A DNA stretch of 12,427 bases from Cyanobacteria bacterium UBA8803 (lineage in GTDB: Bacteria > Cyanobacteriota > Cyanobacteriia > Cyanobacteriales > Coleofasciculaceae). The notes beneath the pieces are model-generated. The model did not search any database, was not told where the DNA came from, and saw only the letters and a list, made by a program, of their open reading frames with translations. Shown here piece after piece: positions 1 through 6,700 of the stretch. A program made the position numbers and the translations under genes. The number at the start of each line of letters is the position of its first letter. Within the stretch, counting starts at the first letter, position 1. The DNA is taken from the NCBI GenBank assembly GCA_003505715.1, contig DNXU01000212.1, positions 1 to 12,427 on the forward strand. Reading direction: 5' to 3'.

Positions 1-22
1 ACTCCCTCACCCCCTCACTCCC
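1..22. repeat. C-rich short tandem repeat
   Basis: The first 22 bases are imperfect direct repeats of CCCTCAC/CCCTCACT. They belong to the same motif family as the CCCTCAT/CCTTCAT repeats at 1098-1130 and, on the other strand, 12412-12425. They sit just after the stop codon of the minus-strand TPR gene. Such short tandemly repeated sequences are common between genes in cyanobacteria. Confidence 0.55.
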
Positions 23-966
23 TAATTATTGCCCGCTCTAACTTGATTCCGTAGATCGCGGCAATTCCGAGCGCCATTATCAAGGCTATTTTGGGCTTTG
101 CACTGCTCGTAAGTAATTTGGGCAGCAGAGTAATTGGGCAGTTGCGCTTTTTTTTCTAAGGCTCTGTTAAAAAAGGTTAGCGCTTCCTGAGTCTTATCCA
201 GATGCAGTAAAATTTGTGCTTTCAGGTATAAGACCTCTGGATTATCTGGAGTCAACTCCAAAGCACGATTAACATAGTCCAGTGCCTGAGAATACTTTTT
301 CAAATCGCGATAGCCAACAGCAATACCTCGATAGGCTAAATATTTAGGATATCCGTAGTCCTCTAGCTTTTTAATCGCTTCAGCCGGGTCGGAAAAGGGC
401 AAATTAACCGCTAACATCAAATCCATATAACCAGTTAGCAAATTCAGCTCTGGGTCTTGAGGGTCACTTTTTTTAGCTTCATCCAAATAGTGGAACACCT
501 TTTGCAATTTATTGAGCGCCCTCACAGGGCCTTCCTGCTCAAAGTTGTAAGCTCCTTCTAGGAAATGACCTACCGCCGTGTAAAGATTGCCCCGCAAGGG
601 ATCGGTGGCAGCCATTTGCTCCCCAGTTTCCCGAGTTTTGGTGGCGTAGTTACTGAAGACTTCCAAATTGGGCTTACTCTGGGCTTTAGCATCAAGGTAG
701 GCTAGAGATGCCAGCATGGCATAAACTAGGGGTTCCTTGGGTTCCCCAGATTCTGCTTGGCGCAAGTATTGTTGTGCTGTTTTGTAGTCTCCCTGCTTGA
801 ATATAGATTCAAATGCAGCTTCCGTGTTGGGGTCGATGTTGCGGGGGTTAGTGGGGCGAAAGGGATCTCCGGCTAGAGTGGGCGTTACCCACAAGCCAAG
901 TACTACCACTGCTGCACTAGCTAAAGCTTTGACCGTTCGTTGGGGTGCGGGAAACCAAGTTTTCAT
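22..966 (-). CDS. Exported tetratricopeptide-repeat (TPR) protein
   Basis: This encodes about 314 residues. The chosen start is the ATG at 966, because GAGG lies six bases upstream and the N-terminus then reads as a signal peptide: basic MKTWFPAPQRTVK, a hydrophobic core ALASAAVVVLGLW, and a likely cleavage at TLA|GD near residue 32. A GTG at 1014 and ATGs at 1011 and 972 are in frame but lack a well-placed ribosome site. The mature part is helical with TPR-like repeats, clearest near residues 50-85 (GDYKTAQQYLRQAE) and 210-272 (YSQALDYVNRALELTPDNPE). Two cysteines near residues 289 and 302 could form a disulfide in the periplasm or lumen. TPR proteins are protein-binding scaffolds, and the partner here is unknown. 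The gene is transcribed away from the ABC gene and probably stands alone. Confidence 0.85.
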   Translation of the reverse strand: MKTWFPAPQRTVKALASAAVVVLGLWVTPTLAGDPFRPTNPRNIDPNTEAAFESIFKQGDYKTAQQYLRQAESGEPKEPLVYAMLASLAYLDAKAQSKPNLEVFSNYATKTRETGEQMAATDPLRGNLYTAVGHFLEGAYNFEQEGPVRALNKLQKVFHYLDEAKKSDPQDPELNLLTGYMDLMLAVNLPFSDPAEAIKKLEDYGYPKYLAYRGIAVGYRDLKKYSQALDYVNRALELTPDNPEVLYLKAQILLHLDKTQEALTFFNRALEKKAQLPNYSAAQITYEQCKAQNSLDNGARNCRDLRNQVRAGNN

Positions 967-1025
967 AGCCATCCTCACATAAAATGGTTCTTGATTAAAT
1001 TTTGACTTCATCACTCATTAAAGAA

Positions 1026-1053
1026 GGGAATAGGGAATAGGGAATAGGGAATA
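1026..1053. repeat. Heptamer tandem repeat GGGAATA x4
   Basis: Four perfect copies of GGGAATA are followed by a partial GGGATA. The array is about 60 bases upstream of the TPR gene start, inside its likely leader or promoter region. It is a short tandemly repeated repetitive (STRR-type) heptamer array as found in cyanobacteria, and its copy number may vary between strains. Confidence 0.85.
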
Positions 1054-1097
1054 GGGATACTCTTCAGAGTTTTTCCTATTCAGGAGTTTCCTTTTCA

Positions 1098-1130
1098 CCC
1101 TCATCCTTCATCCCTCATCCTTCATCCCTC
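1098..1130. repeat. CCCTCATCCTTCAT tandem repeat
   Basis: Two perfect copies of the 14-mer CCCTCATCCTTCAT (1098-1111, 1112-1125) are followed by CCCTC. The unit is itself two heptamers, CCCTCAT and CCTTCAT. The same family occurs reversed at the right end of the window (GGATGAG, 12412-12425). Confidence 0.85.
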
Positions 1131-1234
1131 CATTGACGTTAGGGTTGCTTTGAAGTTCCAATTACTAATTGTTGGAAGAATTGTATAAAAATTGAGTCGA
1201 TTCTGCCCTACTTGTCGGGATCGCAGATTATCTC

Positions 1235-1417
1235 ATGCTAAAATTAGGCTATAAGCACAGCAATGAGGTTATGATAGACGGTGCTAAAATTTATATCCAA
1301 CCTAGAAAACTACAGATTGAGAGTTTTAAAAAAAATTGTTCTTTTATTCGCTTTAAAAAAGATGTACTGCCTCCTATAGATAAAATCTTTAACGAACTAC
1401 AGATCTGTAGAATTTAA
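1235..1417 (+). CDS. Doubtful AT-rich small ORF, possible gene remnant
   Basis: This ATG-started frame of 60 codons (MLKLGYKHSNEVMIDGAKIY... to ...ELQICRI) has no clear ribosome site. It is richer in A and T than the neighbouring genes. The peptide has a plausible mixed composition but matches no family I recognise. It lies alone in the 740-base spacer between the divergent TPR and ABC genes. It may be a chance frame or the end of a decayed transferred gene. I list it only because it is the one candidate frame in this stretch. Confidence 0.18.
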   Translation: MLKLGYKHSNEVMIDGAKIYIQPRKLQIESFKKNCSFIRFKKDVLPPIDKIFNELQICRI

Positions 1418-1467
1418 GCGCTACCAAAAAATGGGGGACTTCTCCTTGCTGCCTGGATGCAGTTAAT

Positions 1468-1496
1468 GTAGAGACGTTGTGGTAGAACCTCTCTAC
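1468..1496. repeat. Degenerate GTAGAGACGTTG-type palindromic repeat
   Basis: GTAGAGA (1468-1474) and TCTCTAC (1490-1496) form a 7-bp inverted repeat, and the left half continues as GTAGAGACGTTG. From memory, GTAGAGACGTTGCATGC is one arm of a palindrome scattered through many cyanobacterial genomes. Here the right arm has decayed to GAACCTCTCTAC. This identification rests on recall of the motif, not on a search. Confidence 0.5.
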
Positions 1497-1641
1497 TCCA
1501 GATGAAGCAGTAAACCCTAGACACTAGTACAGCGCGGCAAAAATAACCCGCCAGTTCAAAAAGGTTGAAAACATGACTGTAAAAGCTTTCTTCCCTTCTG
1601 CCTGCGTTCGGACTTGAGCCTTCTGGCACTAGCTTGGACAG

Positions 1642-1672
1642 CTCCCGTTATACTGGCAAGGGTTAACGGGAG
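1642..1672. promoter_or_regulatory. 9-bp hairpin upstream of the ABC ATPase gene
   Basis: CTCCCGTTA (1642-1650) pairs perfectly with TAACGGGAG (1664-1672) around a 13-base loop. It ends 37 bases before the ATG at 1710. No T run follows, so it is unlikely to be an intrinsic terminator of plus-strand transcripts. It could be a leader structure of the ABC gene or an operator-like inverted repeat. Confidence 0.45.
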
Positions 1673-1709
1673 AGGAACGTTACACAGTATCTTCTCGCAT
1701 GGATTGTGA

Positions 1710-2378
1710 ATGCTGTATCTCAAAAACCTGACTTATCATCCTCCTGCTACTCCTACTGCTATCTTAAAAGGTATAAACCTAGAACTGGCACCGCAACAAC
1801 TGGGACTGGTGATTGGTCCAAGTGGCTCTGGTAAAAGCACGTTATTAGAAATTTTGGCCGGATTAGCTGAACCCACAGGAGGCACCATCTTCTGGGGAGA
1901 GCAGGAACTGACTGCGGATTACCTCCAACAGTTGGGCGGTTTGGTCTTTCAGTTCCCAGAACGGCATTTTTGTGGCGGCACCGTATTAGAAGAATTGCGG
2001 ATGGGGCACCCGGAGTTAGGTACACAGAAGGTTTATGAAGCTCTTACAGAAGTTGGGTTAGCAGAATTATCTCTACAAGCTTCCCCCCATGCCCTCAGTG
2101 GTGGCCAGCAGCGACGCCTTGCTCTGAGTGTGCAGCTGATTCGCCAACCTAGTGTCCTGATGTTGGATGAACCAACGGCTGGTCTAGACTGGTCGATGCG
2201 ACGGCAGTTAGTTAATCTTTTAGCCAAGCTAAAAACCCACTGGACGCTGTTGATCGTCACTCACGATGCTGGGGAGTTATTACAAATTGCCGATCGCTGC
2301 TGGAGTCTCAACCACGGCCAGCTGAAAGCCATTGACCCTGCTAATATGGGCAACAAAGCTCCAGTTCTTAGCCCTTAG
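1710..2378 (+). CDS. ABC transporter ATP-binding protein, ECF/CbiO-like
   Basis: This 222-residue ATPase has all the canonical ABC elements: Walker A GPSGSGKST (36-44), Q-loop VFQFPERHF (79-87, Gln81), signature LSGGQQRR (129-136), Walker B VLMLDEP (149-155), D-loop AGLD and switch His185 (IVTHD). A Q-loop followed by FPE is typical of energy-coupling-factor and cobalt-type (EcfA/CbiO) subunits. It should hydrolyse ATP on the cytoplasmic side to drive uptake through a membrane partner. No EcfT or substrate-binding membrane gene is next to it, so the substrate cannot be told; the protein is also shorter than the usual ECF ATPase of about 270-280 residues. The start is the ATG at 1710, with no strong ribosome site. 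Its stop codon lies in a TTAGTTG heptamer array. Confidence 0.88.
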   Translation: MLYLKNLTYHPPATPTAILKGINLELAPQQLGLVIGPSGSGKSTLLEILAGLAEPTGGTIFWGEQELTADYLQQLGGLVFQFPERHFCGGTVLEELRMGHPELGTQKVYEALTEVGLAELSLQASPHALSGGQQRRLALSVQLIRQPSVLMLDEPTAGLDWSMRRQLVNLLAKLKTHWTLLIVTHDAGELLQIADRCWSLNHGQLKAIDPANMGNKAPVLSP

Positions 2379-2395
2379 TTGTTAGTTGTTAGTTG
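2375..2395. repeat. Heptamer tandem repeat TTAGTTG x3
   Basis: Three perfect copies of TTAGTTG occupy 2375-2395. The TAG stop of the ABC ATPase gene (2376-2378) lies within the first copy, so the array begins at the last codon of the gene. Confidence 0.8.
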
Positions 2396-2402
2396 TTTGT
2401 TT

Positions 2403-2490
2403 AGGACTTGCGCTACTACGCTATATATAGTGTAATGGTGCGTTACCAGAGGGAAACGCGCTCTACTAATAGAGGCCGTGGGTAAGTCCT
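2403..2490. repeat. 88-bp MITE-like element with AGGACTT/AAGTCCT ends
   Basis: AGGACTT (2403-2409) and AAGTCCT (2484-2490) are 7-bp terminal inverted repeats. Inside are further small inverted repeats: GCGTT/AACGC (2440-2444, 2455-2459) and CTCTA/TAGAG (2461-2465, 2470-2474). The element fills most of the spacer between the ABC and rsmG genes and has no coding capacity. Similar AGGACTT...AAGTCCT elements are, from memory, frequent between cyanobacterial genes. It is either a small non-autonomous mobile element or a folded RNA element in the transcript. Confidence 0.5.
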
Positions 2491-2507
2491 CTTGTTGTTT
2501 ATTAGTA

Positions 2508-2521
2508 ATGGCTAATGGCTA
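2508..2521 (+). repeat. Tandem heptamer ATGGCTA x2 containing the rsmG start codon
   Basis: ATGGCTA is repeated at 2508-2514 and 2515-2521. The second copy supplies the ATG of rsmG. The first copy also starts with ATG, but in another frame that stops after four codons (ATG GCT AAT GGC TAA), just after the real start. Confidence 0.7.
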
Positions 2522-3207
2522 AGGACAGCTCTTTATTGCTGCCACAGATGGGGGAGGTTTGGCAGCAAAGTATCAACTGGCAGCCGGATTCTACACAGGA
2601 GCAGATGTTTCAGCGTCTCTATGAAGGGATTTTATTGGGGAACCGCCAGTTGAATTTGACTCGCATTACTCAGCCGGAGGAGTTTTGGGAAAAGCATTTG
2701 TGGGATTCCCTGCGCGGTGTGGCTTCCCTATTGCCATCAGTAAGTGCCAACCTGAAGATGATTGACATTGGTACGGGTGCTGGGTTTCCGGGACTGCCAG
2801 TAGCGATCGCATTTCCCCAGAGTTCCGTAACCTTACTGGATTCCACGCGCAAAAAAATCACCTTTCTGGTCAGCTTAATCTCGGAGTTAGGTATTGAGAA
2901 CGTTATCCCCTTAATAGGAAGAGCAGAAGCGATCGCTCAACAGCAGGACTATTGCCAAACCTACGATATTGCGATGATTCGTGCTGTCGGCTCAGCATCT
3001 GTTTGTGCCGAGTACGCCCTACCTCTGCTTAAGGTGGGAGGTTTGGCAATTCTTTACCGGGGTACTTGGACAGATGAGGAGACTCAGACTCTCAAGCCAG
3101 TGGTTACCGAATTAGGAGGAGTTATTGAAGCGATCGAACAATTCACAACACCTCTGAGTCATAGTATCCGTCACTGTCTGTACTTGCGTCTCACTAGACA
3201 TTTTTAG
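2515..3207 (+). CDS. rsmG: 16S rRNA (guanine(527)-N(7))-methyltransferase RsmG
   Basis: This 230-residue protein is the GidB/RsmG methyltransferase, which transfers a methyl group from S-adenosylmethionine to N7 of G527 in 16S rRNA. Visible signatures are NLTRIT..EEFWEKHLWDSL (47-65), the SAM-binding loop DIGTGAGFPGLP (84-95), LDSTRKKI (109-116), GRAEAI (135-140) and RAVG (156-159), then YRG near 181. The length is close to that of cyanobacterial homologues, and the N-terminal stretch LLLPQMGEVWQQ before the conserved core supports the ATG at 2515 over the internal Met12. There is no obvious Shine-Dalgarno sequence; the start lies in a duplicated ATGGCTA heptamer. Two HIP1 octamers lie inside the gene. 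Loss of RsmG is known in other bacteria to give low-level streptomycin resistance. Confidence 0.95.
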   Translation: MAKDSSLLLPQMGEVWQQSINWQPDSTQEQMFQRLYEGILLGNRQLNLTRITQPEEFWEKHLWDSLRGVASLLPSVSANLKMIDIGTGAGFPGLPVAIAFPQSSVTLLDSTRKKITFLVSLISELGIENVIPLIGRAEAIAQQQDYCQTYDIAMIRAVGSASVCAEYALPLLKVGGLAILYRGTWTDEETQTLKPVVTELGGVIEAIEQFTTPLSHSIRHCLYLRLTRHF

Positions 3208-3315
3208 AATATTTGGATCTACCTTTTGGTTCTTTCTTCTGATAGAGAACGTCCATAATTTGTCTTGATAATCTTAAATTAGTGGCGAACAAAAGCTAGT
3301 AAGGAGACAGTTACC

Positions 3316-3570
3316 ATGGGAATTCTTGCTTGGATTGTTTTAGGCATTATTGCTGGGGCGATCGCTAAGGCCATTTATCCGGGTTATCAAGGTGGCGGAA
3401 TTCTAGCAACAATGGCACTGGGAATTATTGGTGCCTTAGTCGGCGGCTTTGTGGGTAGCGCTCTCTTGGGAATTAGCTTTACGGGATTTAATCTCCAAGG
3501 CTTTCTGGTCGCTATTGCTGGGTCAATTCTTGTCCTATTTCTGTATGGTCTCGCGAGCCGTACTGCTTAA
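3316..3570 (+). CDS. GlsB/YeaQ/YmgE-family small membrane protein
   Basis: This 84-residue, very hydrophobic protein is rich in glycine and alanine. It contains about three membrane segments: residues 4-20, 29-52 and 62-80, with PGYQGGG between the first two. This pattern is that of the GlsB/YeaQ/YmgE family, also called transglycosylase-associated proteins, which are often linked to stress response, though their biochemical role is not known. The start is well supported by AAGGAG at 3301-3306, nine bases before the ATG. A HIP1 octamer lies at 3358-3365. The gene is 108 bases after rsmG and converges on the large STAND gene, with a shared terminator between. Confidence 0.9.
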   Translation: MGILAWIVLGIIAGAIAKAIYPGYQGGGILATMALGIIGALVGGFVGSALLGISFTGFNLQGFLVAIAGSILVLFLYGLASRTA

Positions 3571-3610
3571 TCTCTGCACTTGACCTAAATTTAATTACAA
3601 AGCCGAGTTT

Positions 3611-3666
3611 GGGCGAGTCTAGTTAGGTTATCGCTGCCACCACGATATTGAAGCAGCGACTCGCCC
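3611..3666. repeat. Nested inverted-repeat element
   Basis: GGGCGAGTC (3611-3619) pairs with GACTCGCCC (3658-3666), and inside it GCTGC (3633-3637) pairs with GCAGC (3653-3657). The two stems stack on the 3' side with a 13-base bulge on the 5' side. It lies between the GlsB-like gene and the shared terminator. It may be a dispersed intergenic repeat or part of the 3' end of the transcript. Confidence 0.5.
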
Positions 3667-3700
3667 CTACAGGGGGATATTTTAGGGTCAACCAGGTGAC

Positions 3701-3741
3701 TTAAAGTATAAGTTTGCCGCAACGGCAAGCTTATACTTTAA
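3701..3741. terminator. Bidirectional terminator between convergent genes
   Basis: A 19-base arm (3701-3719, TTAAAGTATAAGTTTGCCG) pairs with 3723-3741 around the loop CAA. All positions pair apart from one T opposite G, which is a wobble in RNA. The outer part of each arm is AT-rich, so either strand ends in a U-rich stretch. The position, between a plus-strand gene ending at 3570 and a minus-strand gene ending at 3758, fits a terminator serving both. Confidence 0.85.
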
Positions 3742-3757
3742 TTAGACTCCGGCTTCT

Positions 3758-6700
3758 TTATCTAATCCGCTCGCATAAAGCGCGATCGCTCGGTTCAATA
3801 TTGGGATTGGTTTGGAGATAATCCCGAGCGCGATCGCAACCCTTCTCGATTAAAGCATTCAGCTGGAGATGGTCTAGCTGCCACAACATTAAGGTTTTGT
3901 CATCACCTGCGGAAGCAACCAGTTGGGCGTCCGGGCTAAAGCTAGCCCAATTGACGGCTCCTTCATGACCTCTGAGTGTCATTAGCCAAGCGCCATTTGC
4001 ATTCCAGAGCCTCACAGTTCCATCCCGGCTGGCCGAGATGAGGGTGTCCCCTTTAGGACTGAAACTGACACTATAAACCCAGTCCTTATGCCCTGGGATG
4101 GTTTTGAGTTCCTTACCCTCAGTACTCCAAAGTTTTATGGTACTGTCAGCAGAGGCAGAGGCTAGGGTTTTGCCATCCGGACTGAAACTGACGCTGAAAA
4201 CTTCGTTACTATGTCCTTTTAGGGTTTTGAGCAAGGTGCCATCTGCACTCCAGAGTTTTACAGTTTTGTCAGCGCTGGCTGAAGCCAGCATCTTACCATC
4301 TGGACTAAAACTTACCCAGTTAACTGAATCATTATGCCCTTCTAGGGTTTTCAGCAACTTGCCATCGCGGCTCCAAAGCTTGATCGTTTTGTCCTGGCTG
4401 GCTGAGGCAATAGTTTGACGATCCGGGCTGAAACTCACGCTCAATACGGTATCCTGATGTCCTGTGAGAGTGTGCAGCAGCTTGCCGTCTGTATTCCAGA
4501 GTTTTACCGTGTTGTCTCCACTAGCTGAGGCCAACATTTTACTATCCCCGGAATAGCTCACGCTCCAAACTTCAGCCTGATGTTCGCTGAGGGTACGGAT
4601 GAGCGTGCCGTCACGCTGCCACAGCTTTACAGTATTATCGGCAGAACCGGATACAATCGTCTGACCGTCGGGGCTAAAGGTGACGTTACTCACTCTTTGG
4701 GCATGTCCTCTAAGGGTTTTAGGCCCGATGGGCTTGAGGTTCCATAGTCTGATGATGCGATCGCTACCTGCCGATGCTAGGGTCTTACCATCGGGGCTAA
4801 AACTGGTACTGTTGACCCAAAATTGATGGCCTTTCAGGGTTGTCTGTAGATTTCCATCACGGTTCCAGAGTTTGACGGTGCCATCTTGAGAAGCCGAGGC
4901 AATTGTCTGACCGTCACTACTAAAACTGACGCTAAATACACCATCCTCATGGCTCTTGAGGGTTTTTAGCAACCTACCCCGAACATTCCACAGTTTGAGA
5001 GTACCATCCAAACTAGCGGAGGCTAGGGTTTGACCGTCTGGACTAAAACTAACACTTTGAACGGCAGCGTTATGCCCTTTTAAGGTTGTTAACAGCTTAC
5101 CCTGTAGGCTCCAGAGTTTCACGGTGCCATCCAAGCTAGCAGAAGCCAAGAGCTGACTGTTAGGGCTAAAACTCACATCCAATACGGAATTATTATGCCC
5201 TTTCCAAGCCATCCTCAAGCTGCCATCAGGCTGCCATAGTTGAATAATTCCAGCCCGATCCGCAGAGGCGATAGTTTGACCATCAGGGCTAAAACTGACG
5301 CTGGGGATACCTTGACCAGACCCGTTTAAAGTTCTGAGCAGTTTACCATCCGTAGTCCAAAGTTTTACCGTACCATCTAAACTGGCCGAAGCTAAGGTCT
5401 GGCCGTCAGGACTAAAACTGATGCTAAAAACGCTATCTTCATGACCGTCTAAGGTTTTTTGGAGTTTACCATCTGTACTCCAAAGCTTAATTGTTCTGTC
5501 CGCACTGGCTGAAGCTAGGGTTTTGCCATCAGGACTGAAACTAACTTTAAAAACCGCATCCCGATGATCCTCTAAGCGGTTGATTTCGCGAGTACCGTCA
5601 ACCGTCTGCTGTAGTGCCGTGACAACCCGAGCTAGAGTAGTCGCATCAGTTTTTATCCAATTCTCGCGCTTGAGCTGTCTGGCGGCTATTAAACTTTCCC
5701 GCAGCGCGTCCAAGGGTTTGTTTAAGGCAAAGAGTGCTTCTGAGGAAACCGCATGGGCTGCAATTTCACTGGTGACTACCCGCCGTCGCTGCACTTCTAC
5801 CCAACTAGCGAGAATAGCTAGGGTAACGCCAGCAGCTACAGCTATGGCTAAGAACCATCTTTCCTTGCGCAGTTGCTCTATTTCAGCTTGTCTCTTGAGC
5901 AGTTCTTTGCGTTGCTTCTCGAACTTGACTAATAAGTTTTGCTGTTGGCGAATGAAGGCTACCAGATAATCATGCACGAGCTGGTAGCGCTCTGTAGAAT
6001 CTTTCTGTAACTGAAATACCAGACCGGATTTGACCAAAATTTCTAAAACTAAATCTAATTTATCAGCTTCATCTAATTCTGATAAAGACTTGACTAATTC
6101 CAATTTATTTTTAACCGGACGGGTGCCATTTTCATCAGTTAAAAAGTACAATAATAGCCGAGCCGCATGTTCGTTTTCTGGGCCGCAATCTTTAATTACT
6201 TCTTCTAAAAATCGCTTGACCAATTTAGCCTTAGGGCCAGATTGGCGGTACTGAGCGAGCGTTGTGATGTTCTCTTCTTGAAGTTGCGTGCCGACAACCT
6301 GCAATTCAATAGGACGTACCTCTCCGATTTCCCCAGCCAGGTCATTCACCAATTCTTCAATTAGGGCTGGATCTAGGTAAAAATGGGCTTGTTTCGTAAA
6401 GTTTTCAATAACTAATTTAGCATCGGCAGGGGAAAAATTGCCAAAGTAAAATAGTATGTCTTTGTCGAGAGTGTTGTTGTTAATCACTTCCAGTGGTATG
6501 AAGCGATTCCACTCCAATAGGTAAGAGATATAATCCTCGCGCATCGAAAGGATTACCTTTACATAAGGAGTATTCAAGCATTCTCGCAAAAACTTGTAAA
6601 AAATTTTGCGCTTTTCGGGGTCTTTATAGATGAAAAAAAATTCTTCAAACTGGTCAAAAATTAAAACCGTGAGTAAATTATTTTCAGCATTTTTGCCCAG

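Noticed and set aside
1414..1640. Possible tRNA or other known RNA gene in the spacer
   Set aside because: I found no T-loop GGTTCGA-type box or cloverleaf; only short inverted repeats are visible.
4098..4418. Plus-strand repetitive frame over the WD40 array
   Set aside because: Its repeats are simply the reverse complement of the WD40 units.
3854..5575. Regularly spaced repeats as a CRISPR array
   Set aside because: The 123-bp units are contiguous coding WD40 blades without unique spacers.
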